From assembly GCA_933207985.1 (NCBI GenBank), contig OW240916.1, positions 321,596,509-321,660,508 on the forward strand: a stretch of DNA of 64,000 nucleotides. The letters are read 5' to 3'. Position numbers and translations under genes: made by a program. Source of the stretch: Pelobates cultripes. Its lineage: Eukaryota; Chordata; Amphibia; Anura; Pelobatidae. Numbering within the stretch: the first letter of the stretch is position 1; each line of letters begins with the position of its first letter. Shown in pieces: positions 20,667 to 32,345 of the stretch. Below the pieces are notes generated by a model. It ran no database searches and was not told where the DNA came from. It saw nothing but the letters and a program-made list of their open reading frames with translations.

Positions 20667-21991
20667 CCTGTCAGAATGTTAGTTCCCCTCCCCACAAAGC
20701 CTGCTGGGAGTAAGTGAGTTCAGAAAACTTCCTCCCAATTTGCTAAGAGATGAGGCAGGAGCAGGCACATACAAAGGAGGGGGGAGGGAAGCTAGAACTA
20801 TAGCTGTGGCGGCACCGCTGCCTAACTGAGAATTGCCCTTTTTCTATTTGTGGATGTGCGCTCCTAGAATGTGTGTTCCCCTTTCTAATGTTCCCCTTTC
20901 CTTAATTTTTACTGTAAAATCCCACCAGGGGGAGCATTCGGCTCCGGAACCGGCCTGCGTACACTGTCTTTGATCCCTGTGTCAGGGTTCATCCTACCTG
21001 CTCCTAACGGAGGTACAATCACTTGTCACTCTCACACCTGGGAGCTACAAGGCTAGGCCTGTGGCTGCCCAGGCGAACGCTCTCTCCTACCCTCAGGTAT
21101 ACACCAGAGAGACGGATGCGTGCCGGCAGGGAATCCCTGGGGCTGTGAGTCGGTCTCATGGCTGCAGGGTTGCCGCTGGCCGCATGGAAGTCAGTGTCGA
21201 CCAATGGGAGAAGGAGCACCCATTCATGGTTTGCGCCAATCTCCTGGTTGGTCAGCACAAGTAAAGCACTGATTGGTTGCCACAGGGAGCGGGCGACTAA
21301 TCCGAAAAGGAGCACTTGTTCAAACAGGGTTCCACGCCCTTTCTTCTGATTGGGTAGCAAAAGCCCTCCCCTCACCAAGCACCGATTGGTGCAGCCGAGT
21401 TTCGCGCCCTTTCTTTGGATTGGGTGGCGACACTCCTTCCTCCCCTGAATGCTGATTGGCGCAATTTGGATCACGCCCTTTCAGCTGATTGGTTGTTGCT
21501 TGGTTTGGGCGCGAAGTTTGAATTTGCCCGACTAAACCAAGCAACACCAAGAAAATAATTTTGGGGATGTACAGAGCTTTGAGCCCCAGACTTTCGACAC
21601 TGATATCTCAGGCTCTGTACATCCGATTGCCCCGCTTTGGGGCTATTCATCCGTATAAGTTTTAACCCTGTACTCTCTTTCTGTTCCGGGGTGCCGAGCC
21701 CCAAAGTTCACCCCCCTGTATGTAATGTGTACTCATGTGTGTCCCTGTGTCCTGTTAGATAACCATCTCCCGCTCTGGAAATACTATCACCCAGCCCCTT
21801 CCTGCATGAAATTGTGTTGTGGTGGATGGAGACCCCTTGCTGGGGTCTGTGCATAAAAAGCTGTGTGCCCAAATAAAGATTGTCAAAGATTGTACCCTGA
21901 AATTGTGTACCATCCAGTTACTGGGGAAAATGGGTCTGACCTATTATTACTGAAAGGAAGTAGCCCGCCGGGTTACCCAGATCCCGCTACA
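20667..21991 (+). mobile_element. Solo LTR of family D, copy 1
   Basis: Ends in CCCGCTACA at 21991. The probable 5-bp duplication ATAGC is at 20662-20666 and 21992-21996; the element would then start CCTGTCAG rather than TGTCAG, so the 5' limit is uncertain by two bases. Internal signals are GCATAAAAAG near 21851 and AATAAAG near 21873. At least eight CCAAT/ATTGG boxes lie at 21190-21500. There are no viral genes. Confidence 0.75.
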
Positions 21992-22902
21992 ATAGCTAAA
22001 ACTATGTTAATGGTTACATTTAGTTGTTGGTTTATATGTATGTGTACCTGTGTGTCGGTGTGCATCATTTTGTATGTGTACCTATGTCTCTATATCTGTG
22101 TGGCTATCTGTGTGGCTATCTGTGTGTATCTGTGTTTGTGGCACTGCATGCATCCTAGCATTCAAGCAAGAATGAACATATGACGTCATCTTCCGGCTCC
22201 CAGCCTCACTCTGAGGGCGGCGCGCAAGGGAGCAGAGCAGAGAGCTCAGGGGAAGTGCTCCCTCGTCAGCCGCCCAGCAGCCCGCCCTGCAACCAGCCCG
22301 CCCAGCATGTCTGTTAGCCACAAGGCTAACAAGGCATTTGTAATAAATAGAAGTATTCCCTAGATAGAAAATCCAAATAGGGAGTACAGAGAAAAACGGG
22401 TTATAAGGGTGGCAATACGGGCAGGGCCGGCCTTAGGCAATTAGGCGCCCTGTGCAAAAAGTCTTCACGGCGCCCCCCCCACCTCTCACCAAGTTGCCTG
22501 AATACAGTAACACACACAGGCACCGGGGACGTGGCCACTTTTGAGCCCCCCCAAGGCTGGCAGCGGGCAGCGAAGGAGCATACTCACCTGAGCTCTTCCT
22601 GCTCAGCTTCCTCTGCGCCGCTTAATGAAGCCGGGAGCCAGAATATGACGTCAGTCCGGCTCCCGGCATCACTAAGCGCTGCTTACTCAGCCTGTGCGCC
22701 CCCTGCCTGCCTGCCCAGCAGCCACACTGGACTGCTGGTAAGAAATCCACTCCAGCTTCCCCAGGGAGGCTGGGTGGATTTAAAATAAATGTAAAAAATA
22801 TTAGTTTGTGAGTGATAGTGGAAATGTCTGTGTGTGTGTCTGTGAGTGTTTATTTTGAAGTGAATGTGTGTGTGTGTGTGTGTGTGTCTGTAAGTGTTAA
22901 CT
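20675..22902. repeat. Tandem segmental duplication, unit 1
   Basis: Matches 22903 onward at an offset of exactly 2228 bp, apparently identical over LTR D, the following 340 bp, the PLE-2 left end and the start of a hAT element. Unit 1 lacks a 136-bp stretch present at 24763-24898 in unit 2, and it stops in a (TG)n tract. Confidence 0.95.
21190..21500. promoter_or_regulatory. CCAAT-box cluster in LTR D
   Basis: ATTGG or CCAAT occurs at about 21200, 21237, 21273, 21347, 21384, 21418, 21454 and 21487, spaced roughly 35 bp. This is an NF-Y-type promoter array as in some retroviral LTRs. It is repeated identically at 23418-23728. Confidence 0.7.
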
Positions 22903-24219
22903 AATGTTAGTTCCCCTCCCCACAAAGCCTGCTGGGAGTAAGTGAGTTCAGAAAACTTCCTCCCAATTTGCTAAGAGATGAGGCAGGAGCAGGCACATAC
23001 AAAGGAGGGGGGAGGGAAGCTAGAACTATAGCTGTGGCGGCACCGCTGCCTAACTGAGAATTGCCCTTTTTCTATTTGTGGATGTGCGCTCCTAGAATGT
23101 GTGTTCCCCTTTCTAATGTTCCCCTTTCCTTAATTTTTACTGTAAAATCCCACCAGGGGGAGCATTCGGCTCCGGAACCGGCCTGCGTACACTGTCTTTG
23201 ATCCCTGTGTCAGGGTTCATCCTACCTGCTCCTAACGGAGGTACAATCACTTGTCACTCTCACACCTGGGAGCTACAAGGCTAGGCCTGTGGCTGCCCAG
23301 GCGAACGCTCTCTCCTACCCTCAGGTATACACCAGAGAGACGGATGCGTGCCGGCAGGGAATCCCTGGGGCTGTGAGTCGGTCTCATGGCTGCAGGGTTG
23401 CCGCTGGCCGCATGGAAGTCAGTGTCGACCAATGGGAGAAGGAGCACCCATTCATGGTTTGCGCCAATCTCCTGGTTGGTCAGCACAAGTAAAGCACTGA
23501 TTGGTTGCCACAGGGAGCGGGCGACTAATCCGAAAAGGAGCACTTGTTCAAACAGGGTTCCACGCCCTTTCTTCTGATTGGGTAGCAAAAGCCCTCCCCT
23601 CACCAAGCACCGATTGGTGCAGCCGAGTTTCGCGCCCTTTCTTTGGATTGGGTGGCGACACTCCTTCCTCCCCTGAATGCTGATTGGCGCAATTTGGATC
23701 ACGCCCTTTCAGCTGATTGGTTGTTGCTTGGTTTGGGCGCGAAGTTTGAATTTGCCCGACTAAACCAAGCAACACCAAGAAAATAATTTTGGGGATGTAC
23801 AGAGCTTTGAGCCCCAGACTTTCGACACTGATATCTCAGGCTCTGTACATCCGATTGCCCCGCTTTGGGGCTATTCATCCGTATAAGTTTTAACCCTGTA
23901 CTCTCTTTCTGTTCCGGGGTGCCGAGCCCCAAAGTTCACCCCCCTGTATGTAATGTGTACTCATGTGTGTCCCTGTGTCCTGTTAGATAACCATCTCCCG
24001 CTCTGGAAATACTATCACCCAGCCCCTTCCTGCATGAAATTGTGTTGTGGTGGATGGAGACCCCTTGCTGGGGTCTGTGCATAAAAAGCTGTGTGCCCAA
24101 ATAAAGATTGTCAAAGATTGTACCCTGAAATTGTGTACCATCCAGTTACTGGGGAAAATGGGTCTGACCTATTATTACTGAAAGGAAGTAGCCCGCCGGG
24201 TTACCCAGATCCCGCTACA
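22903..24219 (+). mobile_element. Solo LTR of family D, copy 2
   Basis: Duplicate of 20675-21991 created by the tandem duplication, not by a second integration, since the breakpoint lies within it and no separate target duplication exists. Confidence 0.85.
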
Positions 24220-25255
24220 ATAGCTAAAACTATGTTAATGGTTACATTTAGTTGTTGGTTTATATGTATGTGTACCTGTGTGTCGGTGTGCATCATTTTG
24301 TATGTGTACCTATGTCTCTATATCTGTGTGGCTATCTGTGTGGCTATCTGTGTGTATCTGTGTTTGTGGCACTGCATGCATCCTAGCATTCAAGCAAGAA
24401 TGAACATATGACGTCATCTTCCGGCTCCCAGCCTCACTCTGAGGGCGGCGCGCAAGGGAGCAGAGCAGAGAGCTCAGGGGAAGTGCTCCCTCGTCAGCCG
24501 CCCAGCAGCCCGCCCTGCAACCAGCCCGCCCAGCATGTCTGTTAGCCACAAGGCTAACAAGGCATTTGTAATAAATAGAAGTATTCCCTAGATAGAAAAT
24601 CCAAATAGGGAGTACAGAGAAAAACGGGTTATAAGGGTGGCAATACGGGCAGGGCCGGCCTTAGGCAATTAGGCGCCCTGTGCAAAAAGTCTTCACGGCG
24701 CCCCCCCCACCTCTCACCAAGTTGCCTGAATACAGTAACACACACAGGCACCGGGGACGTGTGTATCACGAGGCAAACAAGGCATCTGCCTTGGGCGCCA
24801 CTTTGCAGGGGGCGGCAAAAAAAAGCATCCCTCCAAAACCCCCAGGCAGATCCCTTGCTTGCCTCGCATCCTGGGGGGCTCAAGAGCTGACCGGCTGGCC
24901 ACTTTTGAGCCCCCCCAAGGCTGGCAGCGGGCAGCGAAGGAGCATACTCACCTGAGCTCTTCCTGCTCAGCTTCCTCTGCGCCGCTTAATGAAGCCGGGA
25001 GCCAGAATATGACGTCAGTCCGGCTCCCGGCATCACTAAGCGCTGCTTACTCAGCCTGTGCGCCCCCTGCCTGCCTGCCCAGCAGCCACACTGGACTGCT
25101 GGTAAGAAATCCACTCCAGCTTCCCCAGGGAGGCTGGGTGGATTTAAAATAAATGTAAAAAATATTAGTTTGTGAGTGATAGTGGAAATGTCTGTGTGTG
25201 TGTCTGTGAGTGTTTATTTTGAAGTGAATGTGTGTGTGTGTGTGTGTGTGTGTGT
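22903..25255. repeat. Tandem segmental duplication, unit 2
   Basis: Copy of unit 1. Its LTR D lacks the first 8 bases, so the breakpoint lies inside the LTR. It holds the full-length version of the hAT-like segment. Confidence 0.95.
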
Positions 25256-26608
25256 GTCTGTAAGTGTGTAATTGTGTGTGTCTGTAAGTGTGTAATTGTG
25301 TGTGTCTGTGAGTGAATGTGTGTGTTGGTCAGTGAGTGTATATGTGTCAGTCAGTGAGTGTGTATGTGTCAGTCAGTGAGTGTGTATGTGTCGTCAGTGA
25401 GTGTGTATGTGTCGTCAGTGAGTGTGCGTCTGTCAGTGAGTGAGCGTCTGTCAGTCAAAGTGCGGCCTTGACAGGAAGGGGTGGGGGAAATTTAAACTCG
25501 GTTACAGGCATGTACACACACACTCAGTTAAAGGCAGTCACACATACAGGCACAGGCACAAACAATGGCACAGCTACAGCGACACACACAGACAGACGGT
25601 CACATAGGCAGTCACACACACAGACAGACACACAGTAACACACACATAGACAGTTATACACACACAGGCAGGCAGTCACAGATAGAAAGTCACACACACA
25701 GGCAGGCAGTCACACACAGACAGATAGTTACAGACAGACACACACAGGCAGGCAGTCACATACAGGCAGTCACACACACAGGCAGTCACACACACAGACA
25801 GTCACACAGACAGACAGTCTCACACACACAGGCAGTCACACACACGGGCAGTCACACAGACAGACAGTCACACACACAGGCAGTCACATACATGGGCAGT
25901 CACACAGACAGACAGTCACACACACAGACAGTCACACACAGGCAGGCAGTCACACACACACACAGAGACAGACAGTCACACACACACACACACACAAGGA
26001 CAGGCAGTCACACAGACAGACAGTCACACACACACACAGACAGACTGTCACACACAGGCAGGCAGTCACACACAGAGACAGTCACACACACACACAGAGA
26101 CAGACAGTCACACACACACACACACAGGCAGGCAGTCACACACAGAGACAGTCACACACACACACAGAGACAGACAGTCACACACACACACAAGGACAGG
26201 CAGTCACACAGACAGACAGTCACACACACACACAGACAGACAGTCACACAAACAGGCAAACAGTCACACACACACACTTACCTCTTTCCAGTGGATGCAG
26301 TTGGCTGATGGGAAGCATCTTTCCCTCTTCCTGTACAGCAGGGGCTTCGGGAGGTATTAGCCCCGTCTCCGCCTCTCGATAAGCCCCGCCTCCGCCGCTC
26401 GGTAAACCCCGCCCCCTCTGCCGCGATTTTTTTATTTTTTATTTTTTTTAAATAGACCCGGGTGGAGAATAATTAATCCTCCAGCCAGGTACCTCTTTTA
26501 GCTCCCCTGCACTCCGGCCATGAGTGAGCTGTGTCGGCCACAGGGCGCCCCCTGTTCCATGGCGCCCTGTGCGGTCGCACAGCTCGCACACCCCTAAGGC
26601 CGGCCCTG
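24650..26608. mobile_element. hAT-like element carrying a large minisatellite
   Basis: Flanked by AATACGGG on both sides (24642-24649 and 26609-26616). Terminal inverted repeats are CAGGGCCGGCCTTAGG and CCTAAGGCCGGCCCTG. There is no transposase. The interior has GC-rich sequence, a (TG)n tract and a CACA/GACAGTCA minisatellite. A partial copy starts at 22422 in duplication unit 1. Confidence 0.88.
25180..26282. repeat. (TG)n and ACACACAGGCAGTCAC minisatellite
   Basis: TG-rich to 25450, then a ~750-bp array of CACACACAGACAGACAGT / CACACAGGCAGTCA units from 25550. The array gives a long open frame on the plus strand only because the units contain no stop codons. Confidence 0.95.
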
Positions 26609-26636
26609 AATACGGGCATAACCCTGCATAAAGCAC

Positions 26637-26801
26637 AAAATATACAAAAAAGTGAAGAAAGAACAACCCCGTGATAAATCAGGTTGTTCCTCTTCAAACC
26701 ACCCCAAACAGATCAACGTCTAAGGAAAATAAATAAATTTTATTATTAAGAATAGGACCAAAGAAACCTAAGAACTCATATATGACAGTGGACTAAAAAG
26801 A
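26637..26801 (-). repeat. PLE-2 left inverted arm
   Basis: Almost exact reverse complement of 29349-29515 (for example GACGTTGATCTGTTTGGGG at the right). Confidence 0.95.
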
Positions 26802-26802
26802 C

Positions 26803-27605
26803 AACTTCGACAACATTTTAAGGAGAAGGGTTATCCGAACCGCTGTTTAAAAAGAGCCTATAAGAAGGCATTACAAACAGAGAGGGGTGAACTACTATGT
26901 GACCATACTGATAAAACGACTAAGAAGGATACTGGAATCATCCGTATGATTGCAACATTCGATAGGGGGTGGCCAGAAGTACGGAAGTCACTTGAGAGAT
27001 TCTGGCCCATACTATTGAATGATGTACATCTTAAGGGGGCTCTAAGCCCACATGCCAATATTACAGCTAGGAGGGGACGGAACATTCGCGACTTACTGGT
27101 ACCCAGCCATTTTTCTATTAGAACACAACCACGTGCCACCTGGTTGGGGACTCCACCAACGGGCACATATGGCTGTGGTAAATGTGTAGCCTGTAAGTTT
27201 ATTCTTAAGAACTCCAAGACTGTCAGTGACAGCCAGGAACTGGTTTCCTTCAAAGTTAAAAGCTTCTTTAACTGTAATACTAAAGGCCTTGTATATCTGC
27301 TCCAATGTACCTGTGGACAGAAATATGTAGGGAAAACCTTTAGAGCATTTAAAGATAGAATTATGGAACATGTAAGATCTCCTAGGAACCGTCTTGAGAC
27401 ACCTATATCTAGACACCTTAAAGAATTCCATCATGGGGACTCTAGTAATCTTAAATTCTGTGGATTGGAATTAGTAAAAAGGACCCCTAGACGGGGGGAT
27501 TTTGATAAAACACTTAGACAGAGGGAGTCTAGATGGATATATGAACTTAAAACCCTCCAACCTTTGGGTCTGAATGAGGGCTTTTCTTTTGCCCCCTTCA
27601 TATAA
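26803..27605 (+). pseudogene. PLE-2 post-RT region, linker and GIY-YIG endonuclease
   Basis: One nearly open frame begins inside the post-RT segment (FKEKGYPNRCLKRAYKKAL) and continues through IRMIATFDRGWPEV, LVPSHFSIRT, the Cys linker YGCGKCVACKF and the endonuclease: GLVYLLQC (GIY), KYVGKT (YIG), FKDRIMEH and ISRHLKEFHHG. The catalytic Arg and His positions look present. It ends at a proper stop at 27605 after a short basic tail. Only the RT and N-terminus are missing, lost together with the 5' end. The first ~50 codons have no start Met, as expected of a truncated copy. Confidence 0.88.
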
Positions 27606-28310
27606 ATATATGACTTATTGGGCTATATATATCCCTCTTATCCTCCCATCCTGTTCTCATTATCACCAGCTTTGTGTAAAAATATTTTGAAAGAAATACT
27701 TTCTTGAATTGCTTTTTTAAAGGAAATTCTTTACTCTTATCACTTTTTTGTCTATAATATATATATTTTGTTTTATTTTTTAAGACTATTATGATCTAGT
27801 TTCTTTTTCATTTCCCCCTCCTCCTTCCTATCCTTATGAATCTCCTGTATGTGTAGGGATATTCTTCCTCCAATAGACATATGAATGCTATGGAGGTTCT
27901 GTATCTAAATACACAGGTTCGATCAGATGATTATAATGTGTTTCCCTTTTTTTGTTACCTTCATATAAGGGCATTTAGCCTATATTAGGATCTATTGGGA
28001 ACCTTCTGTGACAGCCTGCTCATTTATGTGTACGTAGTATGTGGGGAGTTTGCGGTTCACTTTTGTGCGCTGCTTCACCACTGATATTTTGACATGCGCA
28101 CTTCTGACTATGAGAGAGTCTCTCCCCCTTTTTTCTAAGTTTGGTGCGCATGCGCGGACACCTTGGCGGGACATGCGCATTGATTAATCCCGGCAAGCAA
28201 GGAGATTGGACGTTGCCAGCTGATTACTACCTTATGGGCGGTCAGTAACGGCTATATAGATGGGAAAAGGGGGGGGGGGGGTGAACTATTTTGATACATT
28301 ATATTTTGCT

Positions 28311-28346
28311 CTTGAGAAAGGCGGTTTACCCGCCGAAACGCGCGTT
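28311..28346 (+). ncRNA. Hammerhead-like motif of PLE-2
   Basis: CTTGAGAAA, a stem GGCGG/CCGCC with GTTTAC-type loop, then GAAAC and the palindrome GCGC. The layout equals that at 5339-5375, but the CUGAUGA core is altered, so it is a decayed or divergent ribozyme. Confidence 0.45.
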
Positions 28347-28547
28347 GGGCTTGTTTTTTCCGATGTATTCTTAACACTTGTTATACCTTAGTGTACTCTT
28401 ATGATATAGTGACTTTGGGGTTGATCGGTTTTACACACCGGGACGACTAACTAGTAGGGATTTACTGTGAGGTGGATTTATTTAGTTTTATCTGTCCTAT
28501 TTAGGCTTACTTTATATTTATATCTATATCCATCTCCACTTTTTAAC

Positions 28548-28815
28548 ATAGAAACATAGAAACATAGAAACATAGAATGTGACGGCAGATAAGAACCATT
28601 CGGCCCATCTAGTCTGCCCAATTTTCTAAATACTTTCATTAGTCCCTAGTCTTATCTTATAGTTAGGATAGCCTTATGCCTATCCCACGCATGCTTAAAC
28701 TCCTTTACTGTGTTAACCTCTACCACTTCAGCTGGAAGGCTATTCCATGCATCCACTACCCTCTCAGTAAAGTAATACTGATTTTATATCCCTCTCTGCT
28801 TATAATATCTTCCCT
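28548..28815 (-). mobile_element. 3' end of a CR1/Rex1-like LINE
   Basis: Reverse complement of the tail seen at 43200-43380: GGCAGACTAGATGGGCCGAA, GGTTCTTATCTGCC, and a short ATGTTTCT repeat tail (here AACATAGA repeats at 28548-28576). It also contains the last RT codons (VVDAWNSLPAEVVEV region), in decayed form. Confidence 0.85.
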
Positions 28816-29516
28816 ATCCTTTCGATTTCCAATGCAAGTCTACTAAATTGCACTTTCTGACTTTCTGCAGGTTTCATGTATACAATCATACTCAGCACTA
28901 ACTCTTTTTGAGTTTGGACTATTATATGGGATAGTGCTTTGACCACTTCCACTTATACTGGAACCTTGCAGTTTATAGACAGTATTGTGTTATATCTGTG
29001 AGTCCTTAGGTAATTTGATTTATTTGTTTTTGTTTGAATATACCTTTTTCTCATTAATTTTCAGTGGACTTTTATTAATAGTTTACTGAGTGCTTATACA
29101 CACCGGGGCGACCACATAGTATAATATGGAGTTATTATGAGACTGACTTTTTCAGCTTGAAGGTTCATTTGAACTTCCTCTTTATTTATATGGTCCTCCT
29201 CATTAATTGACTCTTTTCATACAAGTTTATTCAATCTGCACTCTCTGACCTTCTGTTAGGTTCAATGTGTGTTCACAGTATCATATGTAGCTTTAACTTT
29301 GTTTGAGTTCTATTTTCTACATATAACAGTGATTGATACATGCTGTTTCCACTAGAACTTTTTAGTCCACTGTCATATATGAGTTCTTAGGTTTCTTTGG
29401 TCCTATTCTTAATAATAAAATTTATTTATTTTCCTTAGACGTTGATCTGTTTGGGGTGGTTTGAAGAGGAACAACCTGATTTATCACGGGGTTGTTCTTT
29501 CTTCACTTTTTTGTAT

Positions 29517-29612
29517 AACAAGGCATTTGCCCTGGGCATTTGGGGGTGGCGTTTTGCCGCCCCCTGGAAAATGCCGCCCAAGGCAAATGCCTTGTTTGCC
29601 TCGCGGCTAAAA
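29517..29612. repeat. Foldback MITE, right part, split by PLE-2
   Basis: AACAAGGCATTTGCCCTGGGC pairs imperfectly with GGCAAATGCCTTGTTTGCC about 60 bp downstream. A related copy with the same words lies at 24765-24872. PLE-2 inserted within its left arm. Confidence 0.7.
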
Positions 29613-30060
29613 CTTCCCTGCACACACTACATACAAACACATCCCTGCATTCTAATGGCAACAGTGCATCCAAACAACTCCATTCAAAACACCAACACTA
29701 CACACAAATACATATTTTTTTATTTTTGTAAAAAGTAATAAAGTATATAAATATATATATATATATATGACATTATACAAAGTTGTTCTTTGTGCCTGCT
29801 CTTTTTCTTGTTTGTACGTGTGTATGTATATACATTTTATGAATTTGGCCTTTCTTACCAATTGCATAGAACATAGATCTGCTCAAATTAGATAGATCCC
29901 CATACTTTGGAACTATGCTGTGAAGTCCTTCAGGTGAGGTTGAAGTCAGGTTTAAAATAGAGCCTTTAATCAAAGTAATAAGTTCACTCTGCAAGAGAAG
30001 ACAAAACAGAACAAGTTGAAAATTTTGTAAGTGTAGCCAAATCAAAGAAGGTTTCAGCTA
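29613..30060. other. Unassigned sequence with TA microsatellite
   Basis: No gene seen. A (TA)n run is at 29747-29768. Confidence 0.5.
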
Positions 30061-30089
30061 GTAAATAAAAAATGCAAAACCCAAATATC

Positions 30090-30330
30090 TAATAGACAGC
30101 AATGCAACACAAAACATCTAAAGCAGACAATATATGCAAACCAAAACACCTACCCAAAAACAGACAGTGACAATATGTACAACTCAAACATCTAACACAG
30201 GCAGACATGAACAGTGTGTACAAACCAGACATCTAACACAGGCAGACAAGGACAGACCAAATATCTAACACAGGCAGACATGGACAGTGTATGCAAACCA
30301 AACATCTAACAGACACTGATAATGCATACA
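30090..30330. repeat. Minisatellite, ~45-bp unit
   Basis: Five or six degenerate copies of CAAACATCTAACACAGGCAG followed by ACA.TGACAGTGTATGCAAAC. Confidence 0.85.
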
Positions 30331-30449
30331 AAGCAGACATCCCAATATTTGAAGAGTGCCTTTTGGCAGACACTGTAGTAGGGACACGAATCTTGCAGCC
30401 AAAGATGCTCTTGCCCCTTCTCTGGATCTCCGTCAGCACCGTCTCAGGG

Positions 30450-31100
30450 ATTATAGCTGTGTAGTGTATTATAGCTTTTCCTCCCAGATATTAGCCAAGA
30501 CTTAATTCTGGGAGTATACTGGTTTATGCAGGGCAAGGTACACTCAATTTATACACAGACCCCCAAGCATGGGGTCTCCATACATTTCATTACAAACTCC
30601 TTCCCGGTGTCCCTGTGTCTGGAAGATAATTGAGTCAAAGACCGGTAACTCAATTATCTCTCAGTTACAGGGACCAAGACAGAAAATACCCTAAACACAT
30701 AAAATTTCCCCAGGGACCCCCACAAGTCTTATATCCCCAGATAGCCCGGATCCGAGCCCCCAAGTTTTCCAAATAGTGCTTGGATATGTTTGGTGGAACG
30801 GAATCACCATCTGGGTAAAGTTTTGACCAACCGGACATGAGGTTGAAGCCCCAAATAGTTCCAGGGTTAAATAGGCTGGGCCGGTCTCCGTTCGGGAGTT
30901 CCTGTGAGCATGAAAATGAATGATCCTTTCTGGCTCCAGGGAGCAAATGTCCTTTCTGTTTGTGTTCACGGAATGGTGTATCCGATTTGAGTTCCAGATG
31001 TTCGGTGTTCGTGTCCCGCTGCCTGCATTCACGAGACAAAATGACTCAGACGAAATGGCTGCCACCCAGGAGAACACTTGAGTTAATGGGGTCAAAAACG
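30450..31100 (-). mobile_element. LTR of family E (solo or fragment)
   Basis: Read on the minus strand it gives GGGCTATCTGGGGATAT, the stem pair AACTCAATTATCTC / GATAATTGAGT (30622-30660), GGAGACCCCATGCTTGGGGGT and TGTATAAATTG, the same order of signals as in LTRs B and D. Ends were not determined. Confidence 0.6.
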
Positions 31101-31320
31101 TTAACGAGCCAGGTGGTGGTCTGGATATAAAAGGGGGAAATGTAACTTTGTTCGGTAAAAACTGAAAAGAGTTGGTGAGGTAACTTTAAAAAGGTGTACC
31201 AAGATGGCCACCCAATACTCCATATAGGAGTTCCAAGACGGCCAGATTGTGAAACAGGGAAATAGGAGGAACAGAGGCTGAAAAAAGGAAGAGGAAGGTG
31301 GCTTGAATCCAACCAAAGCC
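31100..31320. other. Unassigned, probably LTR E upstream part
   Basis: No coding signal; contiguous with the LTR-like block. Confidence 0.35.
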
Positions 31321-31448
31321 TTCTACTGAGACAGGAAACAGATACATTTTGGGGCTAGTAGTCTCCAGAACAACTATAGCTTAATGAAGCAGTTTTGGTG
31401 TATAGATCATGCCTCTGAAGTTTCACTGCTCCATTTACTGCCGTTTAG

Positions 31449-32110
31449 GAGTTACATAAATGAAAATGGTCAGTCAGAAACTCCACATACTTTGCAGAGG
31501 TCATCTTTACACCTTCGGGGACCCTAAAGGGGCCGACCAGCTCTCTTCCCATGATTCCAGCCCAAAACATGACTCCACCGCCTAGCTGACGTCGCAGCCT
31601 TGTTGGAACAGGGTGGCCGTCCACCAACCATCCACTACTCCATCCATCTGGACCATCCAGGGTTGCACGGCACTCATCAGTGAACAGGACTGTTTGAAAA
31701 TTAGTCTTCATGTATTTTTCTGCCCAATGCAGCTGTTTCTGCTTGTGAGCATTGGTTAGTGGTGGCCGAATAGAAGTTTTATGCACAGCTGCAAGACTCT
31801 GGAGGACTCTACACCCTTGATGTCCTTGGGACTCCAGAGGCACCAGCAGCTTCAAATATCTGTTTGCTGCTATGTAATGGTATTTTAGCAGCTGCTCTCT
31901 TGATCCGATGCATGGATCTGGAAGAAATCTTCCTCAATGTGCCTTTATCTGCACAAACCCGTCTGTGCTCTGAATCAGCCACTAATCTCTTAATAGTGCG
32001 ATGATCAAGTGATTAGGTTTTCGTGAAATATATAATGTTTTCATACCTAGTCCAAGGCATTGAACTATTTCACTCTTTTCGGCAGCAGAGAGATCCTTTT
32101 TCTTCCCCAT
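31449..32110 (-). pseudogene. Tc1/mariner-family transposase, decayed
   Basis: On the minus strand a start MGKKKDLSAAEKSEIVQ at about 32110 begins a Tc1-type DNA-binding domain. After frameshifts a 136-codon open part (31445-31855) has SIRPPLTNAHKQKQLHWA, then FTDECRATLDGPDGW (second catalytic Asp region) and GGGVMFWAGI. The end of the DDE/D domain is missing. Stops and a short last part show it is dead. AT-rich flanks to about 32345 look like the transposon ends, but no TA-bounded inverted repeats were established. Confidence 0.85.
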
Positions 32111-32345
32111 ATTGCATAAAAATGGTGCTCTGCTTAATACTGTGGAACACCCTCCTTTAGTAGTTTTTCCTTAAATTGGGCTCACCTGGCAATCTAATTA
32201 TCACAGGTGTCCGAGATTGTTTTCAGTGATCAAAAGAGCCCTGAGACACAATCCCATCCATGAGTTAAACTGAAAAACAAAATACTTAATCTTTGTGACA
32301 CTTAAATAGAATTTGCAGAATAATTTGGAACAGGTTGTAATGTCC

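Larger units (their letters stand above)
24569..29515 (+). mobile_element. PLE-2: Penelope-like retroelement with inverted arms
   Basis: Flanked by the perfect 14-bp duplication TAACAAGGCATTTG (24555-24568 and 29516-29529). The left arm 26637-26801 and right arm 29349-29515 are reverse complements. Between them lie a 5'-truncated frame with GIY-YIG endonuclease (to 27605), a hammerhead-like motif (28311-28346), partially tandem 3' copies (the ACACACCGGG.CGAC block at 28432 and 29097) and a minus-strand LINE tail at 28548. A hAT-like element (24650-26608) sits in its left end. The RT is absent, so this copy is dead. The left ~80 bp is repeated in duplication unit 1. Confidence 0.85.

Noticed and set aside
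21019..21474. 151-codon frame inside LTR D (also at 23247-23702)
   Set aside because: GC-rich LTR promoter region with CCAAT boxes; duplicated only because the DNA is duplicated. No homology or start context.
25565..26308. 247-codon open frame of repeated His-Thr-Gln-Thr residues
   Set aside because: It lies wholly in a CACACAGACAGTCA minisatellite; the frame is open because the unit lacks stops. No domain and no start context.
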